The translations under genes were made by a program, and so were the position numbers. Source: JAVEYA01 sp034003745 (GTDB lineage Bacteria > Bacillota > Peptococcia > DRI-13 > PHAD01). From it: a stretch of DNA of 12,198 bases. Below are positions 5,754 to 12,198 of the stretch, piece by piece. The notes under the pieces were generated by a model that worked only from the letters and a program-made list of their open reading frames with translations, was not told where the DNA came from and did no database searches. The stretch spans positions 1 through 12,198 of the forward strand of contig JAVEYA010000071.1 of assembly GCA_034003745.1 (NCBI GenBank), written 5' to 3'. How positions within the stretch are numbered: position 1 is the stretch's first letter; every line of letters begins with the position of its first letter.

Positions 5754-6332
5754 ATGAATAACGCTAAAAGCAGCCTGCGCCAAAAAATTATCATGGAGAG
5801 GTTTTCTTTAACCCCCCAAGAAGTTGAGGCGAAAAGCCGGGTAATTGCGGACAGGATTCTGGATTTGCCACAATATAACGAAGCCGGGACACTGCTAATT
5901 TATCTGCCTTTCAAAAATGAAGTGGATACTGTACCGCTGATAAAAATGAGCCGGCAAAACAATAAACGAATTCTCGTTCCCGTTTGCCGGCCTCACTATA
6001 CGCTTTTGCTTTCTGAATTCCATGATTTCAATGAATTAACATCCAACCCCTACGGTATTTCCGAACCCGCTCCGGAATTTATCCGGCCAATACCTCCGGA
6101 GGAAGTCGACTTAGCCATTATCCCCGGTGTGGCCTATGATAAAGCGGGATACCGTCTGGGTTACGGCGCCGGCTATTTTGACCGCTTCGTCAGCCTTTTG
6201 CGGCCGGATTGCCTGAAAGTGGCGTTTATCTACGATCTGCAGCTGCTTGACGCGCTGCCCTCGGAAGCACATGACCTGCAGGTGGATCTTATTCTGACGG
6301 AATCGCAAATATTCTATCCGGTCAAGTCTTAG
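5754..6332 (+). CDS. 5-formyltetrahydrofolate cyclo-ligase
   Basis: This 192-residue cytosolic enzyme converts 5-formyltetrahydrofolate to 5,10-methenyltetrahydrofolate using ATP, returning a storage or inhibitory folate to one-carbon metabolism. The family signature is present in order: the N-terminal basic helix with SLRQKIIMERFSL, the substrate-site segment YLPFKNEVDT (50-59), PGVAYDKAGYRLGYGAGYFDRF (from 125), and a C-terminal strand. The GYRLGYGAGYFDRF motif binds the ATP phosphates. The length is typical. GGAGG stands 12 bases before the ATG, slightly far, but no better start is available. The stop overlaps the stop of the convergent oxidoreductase gene by four bases. The gene is also known as ygfA, fau or MTHFS. 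Confidence 0.96.
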   Translation: MNNAKSSLRQKIIMERFSLTPQEVEAKSRVIADRILDLPQYNEAGTLLIYLPFKNEVDTVPLIKMSRQNNKRILVPVCRPHYTLLLSEFHDFNELTSNPYGISEPAPEFIRPIPPEEVDLAIIPGVAYDKAGYRLGYGAGYFDRFVSLLRPDCLKVAFIYDLQLLDALPSEAHDLQVDLILTESQIFYPVKS

Positions 6333-7639
6333 TCGACGACGACGGTTTTGTATTCACTCGCCTTTTTGCTGAAGATGCCGGTCAGTCCCGCCTTGGCGAC
6401 CCGATCCTGGATAGCTTCGATATCCGTCGTATATAAACCCAGTTCTTTCATCCGGCTAAAATAGACCGAACCGGAAAAAGTATATTTCAGACGGATGCCT
6501 TCTTCGGTCTGCATCTGCTCCTTAACATAAGCGATGGCGTCGCCGACGGCCAGGTCGGTCGGCAGGGTCAGCAGTTCCAGTCCATGCGCATGGCGTACGG
6601 CGTTATACCCGGCCAATGTCCCTGTGGAAATCGCTTCGGTATGACCAACCAGCGGGCCGGCTTTTTCCCCGGCGCAGAAGAGGTTGTCCACGCCCTCGAC
6701 CTTAAGTTCATTCGTGCGGGGCGACATGGCAAAATAGCGCATCGAATTGCCCAGACCTCCGGAATAAGGGTCTTCGTATCGGGCATTCTCAAAACCTGAA
6801 ATCTTTCTTAATTTATCCAAGGCAAAATAGGGACTCATCAATTTGGCCGGCCCGGTATCCAAAAGAATGATGTTCTCGGCAAAACTCTTGGTGGCATACT
6901 GCTGACAGGCTTTTTTATCCAATACATCCCCTTTGTAATCTTCCGGCGGCAGCGGAACGACGCATACCCCTGTCCTGTCCAGCTCCTCAATGATGTGCGG
7001 CGCAAGAGAATCTTTTTGCAGCTTACAGGAGCCGCTCATCGCCCCCAACGAGCCGTCTTTTTTCTTCGCCACCAGTTCCGCCACACCCGCTTTCCCGGCC
7101 AGGCTCACGCGCGGCCCAAAGCTGGGGCAGCGGATAACGCACATCACGCAGCCATTGCCGTATTTTGTGCAGTTTCTGGTCGGGCCGCAGGTTCCAGTGG
7201 TATCAATAAAGACGTCACCCTCGAATACTTCTTTATCCTCTCCCGCAGTACTGACAGCCTTAATCCTTTGACCGTCCATTTCCACATCGGAAAACGGCGT
7301 CTGCAGCCTGACGTCTACGCCGGCCTCCAAGAGCGTCTCCTTGATCAGTGGTTCAATTTTGTAAATGTCATAAAGACTGGCGTGCTTATGATCGGGAAAC
7401 TCGATCCCTTTGTGCCGGGAAACCGCATCGGTACAGCTGAACATATCGCCGCCGCCCAGTGCGATCATTTCCTCCGCCGCCGTAAAACGTCCGTTATTGC
7501 GCATGATCCCGCCGACAAGCCCCGTACCTAAGAGCGCGTCCATTCTTTCCAGAAGGACCACATCCGCCCCAGCCTTTGCCGCTGCAAGCGCCGCAGAAGA
7601 CCCGGCCCAGCCGCCGCCGACAATTACTACTTTTTTCAT
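6329..7639 (-). CDS. FAD-dependent oxidoreductase, GidA/TrmFO-like fold, cysteine-rich
   Basis: This 436-residue flavoprotein begins with a Rossmann dinucleotide-binding motif, VVIVGGGWAGSSAALAAAKAG, followed by an acidic end of strand two (LLER). A second FAD-contact region lies near the C-terminus (NLFCAGEKAGPLVGHTEAISTGTLAGYNAVR), similar in layout to GidA/TrmFO proteins. It is too diverged for a tRNA-methylation call. Unusual is a cluster of five cysteines (Cys151, 157, 164, 167, 171), including a CxxC pair, just after the TTGT motif. This suggests a redox disulfide, a metal or an iron-sulfur site. The substrate is unknown. AGGAG lies 8 bases before the ATG. The gene is divergent from the membrane transporter at 7872, which might share a pathway or regulator. 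Confidence 0.85.
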   Translation of the reverse strand: MKKVVIVGGGWAGSSAALAAAKAGADVVLLERMDALLGTGLVGGIMRNNGRFTAAEEMIALGGGDMFSCTDAVSRHKGIEFPDHKHASLYDIYKIEPLIKETLLEAGVDVRLQTPFSDVEMDGQRIKAVSTAGEDKEVFEGDVFIDTTGTCGPTRNCTKYGNGCVMCVIRCPSFGPRVSLAGKAGVAELVAKKKDGSLGAMSGSCKLQKDSLAPHIIEELDRTGVCVVPLPPEDYKGDVLDKKACQQYATKSFAENIILLDTGPAKLMSPYFALDKLRKISGFENARYEDPYSGGLGNSMRYFAMSPRTNELKVEGVDNLFCAGEKAGPLVGHTEAISTGTLAGYNAVRHAHGLELLTLPTDLAVGDAIAYVKEQMQTEEGIRLKYTFSGSVYFSRMKELGLYTTDIEAIQDRVAKAGLTGIFSKKASEYKTVVVD

Positions 7640-7824
7640 TCACACCGCTCCTTTATCTAGATTGTCTTTAGTTTATCCTAAATCAAATTTATCATTTAAG
7701 CAATCCATAGTAAAATACTTCAAGTATAAAAATTATGTCCAGCACTACAGAATTAACCTTGAATACGTTTTGGGCATACTAGGAGGTGATACGCCGGATA
7801 TATCAGTTTATCGGATCCATCGGT

Positions 7825-7853
7825 TTGCTGACAGGTCCTTAATCATCTATAAA
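7825..7853 (+). promoter_or_regulatory. Promoter of the membrane transporter gene
   Basis: A -35 TTGCTG (7825-7830) and a -10 TATAAA (7848-7853) are 17 bases apart, immediately before the ribosome binding site GGAGGTG (7861-7867). The leader would be only about a dozen bases. A second AGGAGGTG around 7780 is not followed by a usable start. Confidence 0.6.
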
Positions 7854-7871
7854 AAATATCGGAGGTGTTCT

Positions 7872-9242
7872 ATGAGTTTATCTCACTGGCTTTATTTAAT
7901 TGGTATTATCATCGTCGTCCTAACCATGATTTTCAGACGAAACGTTATTATTCCCTGTCTCATCTTTACCTTTCTGATTGGCTGGTTCTATCTGGGCAGC
8001 TTCGTCGGCGGCATTCAGACCATATTTAATGCCAGCTTGGTGGCGGCGAAAGACCTCTTCGGCATCTTCCTGATCATCGGTCTGATGGTGGCCATGCTGA
8101 AATCACTGAGCGTTTCCGGCGCGGACCAACTGCTGGTTAAACCCCTGCAGGCGCCGATGAAAAACCCGCTGGTCAGCTACATTGTCTTAATTCTGGGAAC
8201 AGCCATCATCTCCTTGTTCTTCTGGCCGACGCCGGCTGTTCCGCTGATTGGAGCGCTGTTGGCTCCGGCGGCTATCCGGGCGGGTCTTCCGCCAATTATG
8301 GCAGCCGTGGCTATTTCTCTGGCCGGCCAGGGGATGGCTTTAAGCGGTGACGTCGTCATTCAAGGCGCACCCGGCTTATCCGCTTCCTCAGCCGGCATTC
8401 CGGTGGACCTGCTCATCTCCCGCTCCGGCATCCTGGCTTTAGTTACCGGCGTTGTCGCTATAACGCTGGTTTGGATTATGAACAAAAAAGAAATTGATGC
8501 TTACAAGGGCAGCACACAGGATGTCGAGTATCTGCAAAAAACCAAAGAAGAAACCAAACTGGAGAAAGAACATCTGGCGCCTTTCTTTAGAAATCTCCTG
8601 GTTGTGGCGGTGGTTTTAGTCATTATCGCCTTGTTCGTCTTTGAAATCAGGGGCGGCGATGCCTCGGCTCTCTTGGGCGGCATGGCTCTTTTGATTATGA
8701 TTGTGACGACCTTGATGGTCAAAGGGGTAGAAGGCCTTGATTTTATCGGCGACTGTATCGCCGAAGGTCTGGTCTTCGCCTTCCGCGTAATGGGCCCGAT
8801 TATTCCGATTGCCGGATTCTTCTTCCTGGGTAATCCGGAAGCAGTCGCTAGTATCCTGTCGCCAGAAGCTCCCGGTTTTCTCTTCGACATCGGCAATATC
8901 ATTGCCGGCGTTATTCCCGCTACCGGCTTTCTGGCCGGCTTTGGCCTCCTGATCATCGGCATTATCACCGGCCTGGACGGTTCTGGCTTCTCCGGCCTGC
9001 CGCTGACCGGCACCCTGGCCGGCGCTATTGCCGCTTCGAACGCCAGCGCTGCCGCTTCTTTGGCCGCCATCGGCCAGATGGGCGCTATCTGGGCCGGCGG
9101 CGGAACCATCATTGCCTGGAGCTCCCTGGTAGCGGTGGCCGGGGTAGTAGGCGTACCGGTATTGGATTTGGTGAGAAAGAACTTAATTCCGGTTATTGTG
9201 GGATTAATTGTTTCAACGATTGTCGGAGTATTGCTGATTTAA
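7872..9242 (+). CDS. Polytopic membrane transporter, ion-transporter-like, substrate unknown
   Basis: The frame is open far upstream, but the real start is the ATG at 7872 with GGAGGTG six bases before it, giving 456 residues. There are about ten or more hydrophobic segments. A charged cytoplasmic loop (about residues 203-240, rich in Lys and Glu) divides two halves. Each half has a glycine- and serine-rich helix-breaking stretch: LAGQGMALSGDVVIQGAPGLS (from 150) and GLDGSGFSGLPLTGTLAG (from 367). These resemble the re-entrant loops of ion-transporter superfamily carriers such as NhaC-, DASS- or CitMHS-type proteins. It is therefore probably a secondary carrier for an organic acid or ion, but no substrate can be named. 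It ends in a strong terminator and forms a single-gene unit. Confidence 0.75.
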   Translation: MSLSHWLYLIGIIIVVLTMIFRRNVIIPCLIFTFLIGWFYLGSFVGGIQTIFNASLVAAKDLFGIFLIIGLMVAMLKSLSVSGADQLLVKPLQAPMKNPLVSYIVLILGTAIISLFFWPTPAVPLIGALLAPAAIRAGLPPIMAAVAISLAGQGMALSGDVVIQGAPGLSASSAGIPVDLLISRSGILALVTGVVAITLVWIMNKKEIDAYKGSTQDVEYLQKTKEETKLEKEHLAPFFRNLLVVAVVLVIIALFVFEIRGGDASALLGGMALLIMIVTTLMVKGVEGLDFIGDCIAEGLVFAFRVMGPIIPIAGFFFLGNPEAVASILSPEAPGFLFDIGNIIAGVIPATGFLAGFGLLIIGIITGLDGSGFSGLPLTGTLAGAIAASNASAAASLAAIGQMGAIWAGGGTIIAWSSLVAVAGVVGVPVLDLVRKNLIPVIVGLIVSTIVGVLLI

Positions 9243-9276
9243 CTACTATACCTTCGTTATTAACAAGATTCTCCAG

Positions 9277-9317
9277 ACAGACTAATCAAGGAAACTTGGT
9301 TAGTCTGTTCTTTTTTT
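9277..9317 (+). terminator. Terminator of the transporter gene
   Basis: A 14-bp stem with one G-T wobble (9277-9290 and 9295-9308) is closed by a GAAA tetraloop, followed by TC and seven Ts (9311-9317). This is a strong rho-independent terminator about 35 bases after the stop. Confidence 0.95.
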
Positions 9318-9371
9318 ATCCTCCCGCGCATATAGTAAACCAAGCTCTATCTCAACAGAACATACGCTCTA

Positions 9372-9556
9372 TTATCCACACAACCCACAGCTTTATCCAC
9401 AGCTTGAGAATACTTGTCTGGAACAGCACAAGCCTTTTTTCCACATTATGCACAGCAGATGTGGTTTTTAGGCTGGTTTTTTATGCACACGCAAGAATCC
9501 TTGATTCATCAATTATACACAGTTTCATCCACATTATCCACAGTTTTTAATCCACA
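9372..9556 (+). promoter_or_regulatory. DnaA-box cluster: six perfect TTATNCACA sites in one orientation
   Basis: Perfect TTATNCACA sites start at 9372, 9393, 9446, 9481, 9513 and 9534 (three CC, two GC, one AC variant). One-mismatch sites start at 9437 (abutting 9446), 9525 (abutting 9534) and 9548. All read on the plus strand. Starts are 21 bases apart at both the first and last perfect pairs. The surrounding sequence from 9318 to 9635 has no credible gene. A 9-mer of this kind is expected less than once by chance in the whole window, so clustering is clear. Known uses of such arrays are replication origins, DnaA titration or DnaA-controlled regulation. No dnaA, dnaN or parAB is visible nearby. 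Confidence 0.85.
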
Positions 9557-9584
9557 TTTTAACCAAACCAGCCGAAAAATAAGT

Positions 9585-9608
9585 CTGCCGGATAAGGCAA
9601 GCCGGCAG
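9585..9608 (-). terminator. Probable terminator of the YwbE-family gene
   Basis: CTGCCGG (9585-9591) and CCGGCAG (9602-9608) form a 7-bp GC-rich stem with a 10-base loop. On the minus strand it is followed by a T-rich ACTTATTTTT. It lies about 28 bases beyond the stop at 9636. Confidence 0.6.
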
Positions 9609-9635
9609 TAGGTTTCACAGTACCACTATCTTAGC

Positions 9636-9827
9636 CTAAATAAATTCTTGTATTCTGCCTACTTGTCCATCAGTTAACATTACTTTAATACCATGAGGGT
9701 GAAAGCTACTTTTGGTCAGTATTTTTTCAACCGTTCCCTCAGTAAGCTTTCCAGTTTTTTGGTCAGCTTTCAATACAATTTTTACTTTTGCGCCGACCTT
9801 AACATCTGATCTATTCTGTCCGTTCAT
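9636..9827 (-). CDS. ywbE: YwbE-family small protein
   Basis: This 63-residue protein matches the YwbE family (DUF2196). Family features visible are VGAKVKIVLKADQKTGKLTEG (from 11), then VEKILTKSSFHPHGIKVML and DGQVGRIQ near the end. The fold is probably a small beta-barrel-like domain; the function is not known, though an RNA or ribosome-linked role has been suggested by its basic character. The start is the ATG at 9827, supported by GAGGAG 6-8 bases upstream. A longer frame to 9854 exists but places the ribosome binding site inside the gene. It is a single-gene unit, with a possible -10 TATAAT upstream but no clear -35. It lies beside the DnaA-box cluster. Confidence 0.9.
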   Translation of the reverse strand: MNGQNRSDVKVGAKVKIVLKADQKTGKLTEGTVEKILTKSSFHPHGIKVMLTDGQVGRIQEFI

Positions 9828-10260
9828 CTTTTCTCCTCGTTTATTAGCCAGCATTATAATCGCTTATTAAGCATAATGGGCACTCAAGTGCGATAGAGCA
9901 GCATTAGTAAAAATATCTGCTGCTATAGGAGCTACACGTTATTGCTAAAACCAGAAGTTAGTGAACTGCCAATTATTCGCCTCTATATGAATCTGATTTA
10001 ATGTTAAGCTGTTAATGCAAAGGCACCCTACCGTTGGCAGGGTGCTAACTTAGTCATTTCGCATAGCTGCCATCACATATATTTAGGATTGGCTGAATCG
10101 CTTTGCTTTCTCAGTGTTCACTTTTGCGCAATATAAAGCTGAATTAAACTGTAAATATTATAGCATATTTTGGAATAAAAACAATTATATCAGGAGAAAT
10201 ATGTAAGCTTGGGCATGACCGCAATTGCTTTTCTGTCTGTGGTATTACTGTTTCTCGCAC
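9828..10260. other. Intergenic stretch with hairpins, no convincing gene
   Basis: Three inverted repeats are visible: GCACT-CA-AGTGC (9880-9891), AGCAGCA / TGCTGCT (9897-9903 and 9918-9924), and GCACCCT / AGGGTGC (10023-10029 and 10039-10045). The last has an inner CC/GG pairing and no T-run, so it is not a clear terminator. Around 10192, AGGAGAAAT precedes an ATG that is followed at once by TAA. A hydrophobic frame beginning near 10209 lacks a proper ribosome binding site and runs into the next gene in another frame, so it is probably spurious or decayed. Confidence 0.45.
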
Positions 10261-10289
10261 TTGTATCTATTCGTTTAAACGCATATAGT
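10261..10289 (+). promoter_or_regulatory. Promoter of the helix-turn-helix / two-component operon
   Basis: A -35 TTGTAT (10261-10266) and a -10 TATAGT (10284-10289) are spaced by 17 bases, about 45 bases before the start of the helix-turn-helix gene. This is a good sigma-A match; no operator is obvious. Confidence 0.55.
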
Positions 10290-10333
10290 TTTATTTATGG
10301 TGACTTCTTCCCATCAAGAATGGAAAGGAAACA

Positions 10334-10534
10334 ATGGTTATGGACTATATTTCTACGCAACAAGCTGCTGAAAAGTGGGGCATTTCAAACAGACGGGTTC
10401 AGCAATTATGCGAACAGGGACGCATTACTGGCGCGATTCGCTTCAGCCGGGTTTGGGCTATTCCCAAAGATGCCCCAAAGCCGAAAGACCCGCGCTTAAA
10501 GCAAGGTAAAGATATCAACGGAGGTTCAATATGA
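10334..10534 (+). CDS. Small helix-turn-helix (excisionase-like/MerR-like) DNA-binding protein
   Basis: This protein of about 66 residues carries a winged helix-turn-helix of the excisionase or MerR type: ISTQQAAEKWGISNRRVQQLCEQGRITGAIRFSRVWAIPKDA. Tolerance of a DNA-contacting wing is suggested by FSRVWAIP, a segment common in this family. The start is either ATG 10334 or the internal ATG 10340 (MDYIST); AAGGA lies 4 or 10 bases before them. Its stop overlaps the response-regulator start by four bases (ATGA at 10531-10534), so it is the first gene of the two-component operon and may help control it. Similar small DNA-binding genes occur before OmpR-type regulators in mobile or accessory loci; this placement is my inference. 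Confidence 0.85.
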   Translation: MVMDYISTQQAAEKWGISNRRVQQLCEQGRITGAIRFSRVWAIPKDAPKPKDPRLKQGKDINGGSI

Positions 10535-11211
10535 AAACGATTTTGATTTTGGAAGATGATGAGAATTTAAGCCGCGGTATTGCGTTTACCTTTGAAAAGG
10601 ATGGCTACAACGCCGTTTCAGCAGGCAACATCCAGGACGGAAAACGGATGCTGGGACAACATAATATTGACCTTATCATACTGGATTTAGGATTGCCGGA
10701 CGGAAACGGGATGGACTTGTGCAAAGAAATCAGGACATATTCAAACGTCCCGATTATTATGCTGACCGCCTGTGATTTGGAAACAGACGAGGTATCCGGC
10801 CTTTTAGCCGGTGCGGATGACTATATTACAAAGCCATTTTCCTTATCCGTCCTCCGGGCAAGAGTGGAAGCATTGCTTCGACGCATGGAGGCTGAAAGCC
10901 GTCATGTAATAAGTTCCGGCAAATTCAAGCTGGATACTGATCTTTGCAAACTTTTCCGGGAAAATGAAGAAATCCCCATCAGCGCTACGGAATACAAGCT
11001 GCTCTCTTTTTTAATAATAAATGCCGGACAAGTACTTTCAAAGGAACAGATATTATCCTTCCTCTGGGATAACGAGGGAAACTTCGTAGATGAAAATACT
11101 CTACCCGTCAACATCAGCCGGTTGCGGGCAAAGCTGGAGGATGATCCGAAAAATCCCCAGACCATCAAGACTATCCACGGTATCGGCTACATTTGGAATG
11201 GAGGAATGTAG
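10531..11211 (+). CDS. OmpR/PhoB-family response regulator
   Basis: The 226-residue protein has an N-terminal receiver domain and a C-terminal winged-helix DNA-binding domain. In the receiver, Asp9-Asp10 form the acidic pocket, Asp52 (in IILDLGLPDG) is the phosphorylation site, Thr79 (in IIMLTA) is the switch residue and Lys101 (in YITKPF) completes the site. The DNA-binding domain spans about residues 126-226, with ISATEYKLLSFLIINAGQVLSKEQIL, the recognition region VNISRLRAKLEDD and IKTIHGIGYIW. GGAGG lies six bases before the ATG. It is phosphorylated by the kinase encoded next door, two bases away, and should bind repeats such as the CTGTWAG boxes near 12119-12157. Confidence 0.97.
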   Translation: MKTILILEDDENLSRGIAFTFEKDGYNAVSAGNIQDGKRMLGQHNIDLIILDLGLPDGNGMDLCKEIRTYSNVPIIMLTACDLETDEVSGLLAGADDYITKPFSLSVLRARVEALLRRMEAESRHVISSGKFKLDTDLCKLFRENEEIPISATEYKLLSFLIINAGQVLSKEQILSFLWDNEGNFVDENTLPVNISRLRAKLEDDPKNPQTIKTIHGIGYIWNGGM

Positions 11212-11213
11212 GG

Positions 11214-12131
11214 ATGGCGGTTACGGTTACGATGGTTATTGCCGGTCTTTTCTGTTTCTTGACTGTTTTTTTCTGCCGCCGATATGTGAAAGAAACCTTT
11301 GATTCTATCGATCGGATTTTGGACAGCGTATTAGCCAGGAATGCAGAGCTTTCATTGGAAGCGGCGGCAGACAGCAGGCTTTCCAAGTTGACACACAAGG
11401 CCATGAAAATCATTCAAATGAACACCTTGGACATCTCGCAAACCACACAGGAAAAGGAAATCATCCAAAGCTTTATTTCGGATATGTCCCATCAGATGAA
11501 AACACCTTTATCCGGGGTCGCCATGTATACCGACCTGCTGCTGGAAGGGCTTATGACCGAAACCGAGCGGCAGGAATTTTTGTCGCGCATTAAAACGGGC
11601 ACAGAAAAGCTGCAATGGATGATGGATAGCCTTGTAAAAATGTCAAGGCTGGAGGTAGGCGCCATTGAATTGTCTCCTGTTCCCGCAGGTATCAAGCAAA
11701 CCATTTCCGACAGCATCAGCACCGTATATGGAGCGGCAGCCAAGAGGGACATTTCCATTCAGACGGCTTATTTTGAGGATATTGTATTGCTGCATGACCA
11801 CAAATGGACGTGCGAGGCGATCACAAATATTCTGGAAAACGCGATTAAGTATTCCCCGTCCGATGGAGAAATTAAAATATCCGTGGAAACCCTGCCTATC
11901 TATACAAAAATCAGCATTACCGATTATGGCATAGGCATTGCCCCCGATGAGTGGAACTCTATTTTCAAGCGGTTTTACCGGGGACGAAACGCTAAGGGTG
12001 TGGACGGAGCCGGATTAGGGCTTTATTTAGCTTCCTTGATTCTTCAAAAACAAGGGGGCTACATCCTTGTGGATTCCAAGCCGGGGAAATATACGACATT
12101 CTCAATGTTCTTACAAAACTGTAAGAAGTAA
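11214..12131 (+). CDS. Sensor histidine kinase with minimal sensor region
   Basis: The 305-residue kinase uses the ATG at 11214 (GGAGG nine bases before); an upstream TTG is inside the regulator gene and unlikely. One N-terminal membrane helix spans about residues 4-21 and is followed directly by a cytoplasmic linker, so there is no extracellular sensing domain. The core is complete: H-box SDMSHQMKTPL with phosphorylated His93, N-box NILENAIKYS with Asn209, G1 box DYGIGI (237-242), F-box IFKRFYRG and G2 box GAGLGL (265-270). Kinases with little outside domain often sense through an associated ABC transporter, as in BceS-type systems. The end of the window has a ribosome binding site for a following gene, which would fit that arrangement. 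Confidence 0.96.
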   Translation: MAVTVTMVIAGLFCFLTVFFCRRYVKETFDSIDRILDSVLARNAELSLEAAADSRLSKLTHKAMKIIQMNTLDISQTTQEKEIIQSFISDMSHQMKTPLSGVAMYTDLLLEGLMTETERQEFLSRIKTGTEKLQWMMDSLVKMSRLEVGAIELSPVPAGIKQTISDSISTVYGAAAKRDISIQTAYFEDIVLLHDHKWTCEAITNILENAIKYSPSDGEIKISVETLPIYTKISITDYGIGIAPDEWNSIFKRFYRGRNAKGVDGAGLGLYLASLILQKQGGYILVDSKPGKYTTFSMFLQNCKK

Positions 12132-12157
12132 ATGCGATTCTGTTAGGAGCCTGTAAG
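12110..12157 (+). promoter_or_regulatory. Candidate response-regulator binding array before the next gene
   Basis: Three direct CTGTWAG repeats start at 12119, 12140 and 12151 (spaced 21 and 11 bases, about two and one helical turns). The first also forms an inverted repeat with CTTACA at 12110-12115. OmpR-type regulators bind such turn-spaced direct repeats. The array overlaps the kinase 3' end; a possible -10 TATGCT lies at 12168-12173. Confidence 0.45.
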
Positions 12158-12183
12158 AACTGTCGTTTATGCTTAAGTCAATG

Positions 12184-12198
12184 GATAAAGGAGACAGA
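12184..12198 (+). promoter_or_regulatory. Ribosome binding site of a gene beyond the window
   Basis: AAAGGAGA close to the right edge looks like a ribosome binding site whose start codon lies just outside. The downstream gene is not visible; a transporter is expected by analogy with related operons. Confidence 0.5.

Noticed and set aside
7775..7860. Leader peptide behind AGGAGGTG near 7780
   Set aside because: No start codon at a proper distance opens a frame of meaningful length.
7410..7871. N-terminal extension of the transporter frame by about 150 residues
   Set aside because: It lies on the opposite strand of the flavoprotein gene and the intergenic region, lacks a ribosome binding site, and the ATG at 7872 has a strong one and begins the membrane protein.
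9372..9556. Calling the DnaA-box cluster the chromosomal origin outright
   Set aside because: No dnaA, dnaN or other origin genes are seen, nor a clear AT-rich unwinding region with DnaA-trio repeats, so only a cluster is claimed.
9296..9611. Short plus-strand frames in the DnaA-box region
   Set aside because: Their repeated residues simply translate the DnaA boxes; no ribosome binding site or family.
10209..10499. Hydrophobic frame before the helix-turn-helix gene
   Set aside because: It has no proper ribosome binding site, contains the operon promoter, and continues out of frame across the real gene.

Overview
The window looks like chromosomal DNA of a Gram-positive-type bacterium (Bacillota). 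The evidence is a groES-groEL operon behind a perfect CIRCE operator (HrcA-type control), strong AGGAGG-like ribosome binding sites, a YwbE-family gene, an OmpR-type regulator with a small-sensor kinase, and MazEF- and HigBA-type toxin-antitoxin modules. The GroEL sequence would fit an anaerobic lineage such as the Negativicutes or Clostridia, but that placement is inference. No rRNA, tRNA, CRISPR array or complete insertion sequence was seen.

Layout. Positions 1-3350 form an AT-rich accessory stretch, coded almost entirely on the minus strand. It holds a cupin protein cut by the window edge, a MazF-type toxin with its ribbon-helix-helix antitoxin, an orphan small ORF on the plus strand, a pentapeptide-repeat protein coupled to a very short AbrB-like protein that is easily missed, and a HigBA-type module. 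Both toxin-antitoxin modules have an inverted repeat in their promoter region. Positions 3357-5470 are the housekeeping groES-groEL operon (minus strand) with CIRCE, promoter and terminator. Positions 5678-6332 carry 5-formyltetrahydrofolate cyclo-ligase. Its stop codon overlaps that of a convergent, cysteine-rich FAD-dependent oxidoreductase (6329-7639). That gene is transcribed divergently from a polytopic membrane transporter of unknown substrate (7872-9242), which ends in a strong terminator.

Positions 9372-9556 contain no credible gene but hold six perfect DnaA boxes (TTATNCACA), all in one orientation, plus three one-mismatch boxes. This is the most striking non-coding feature of the window, and it lies far from any visible dnaA or dnaN. 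A small YwbE-family gene follows on the minus strand. The right end (10261-12198) is a regulatory operon: a small helix-turn-helix protein, a response regulator and a histidine kinase with almost no sensor domain. Repeated CTGTWAG boxes and a ribosome binding site lie at the very end, so another gene, probably an ABC transporter, is expected just beyond the window.

Main candidates for a second look: the DnaA-box cluster, the coupled AbrB-like/pentapeptide gene pair, the antitoxin whose only good ribosome binding site points to an out-of-frame ATG, and the putative operator array behind the kinase gene.
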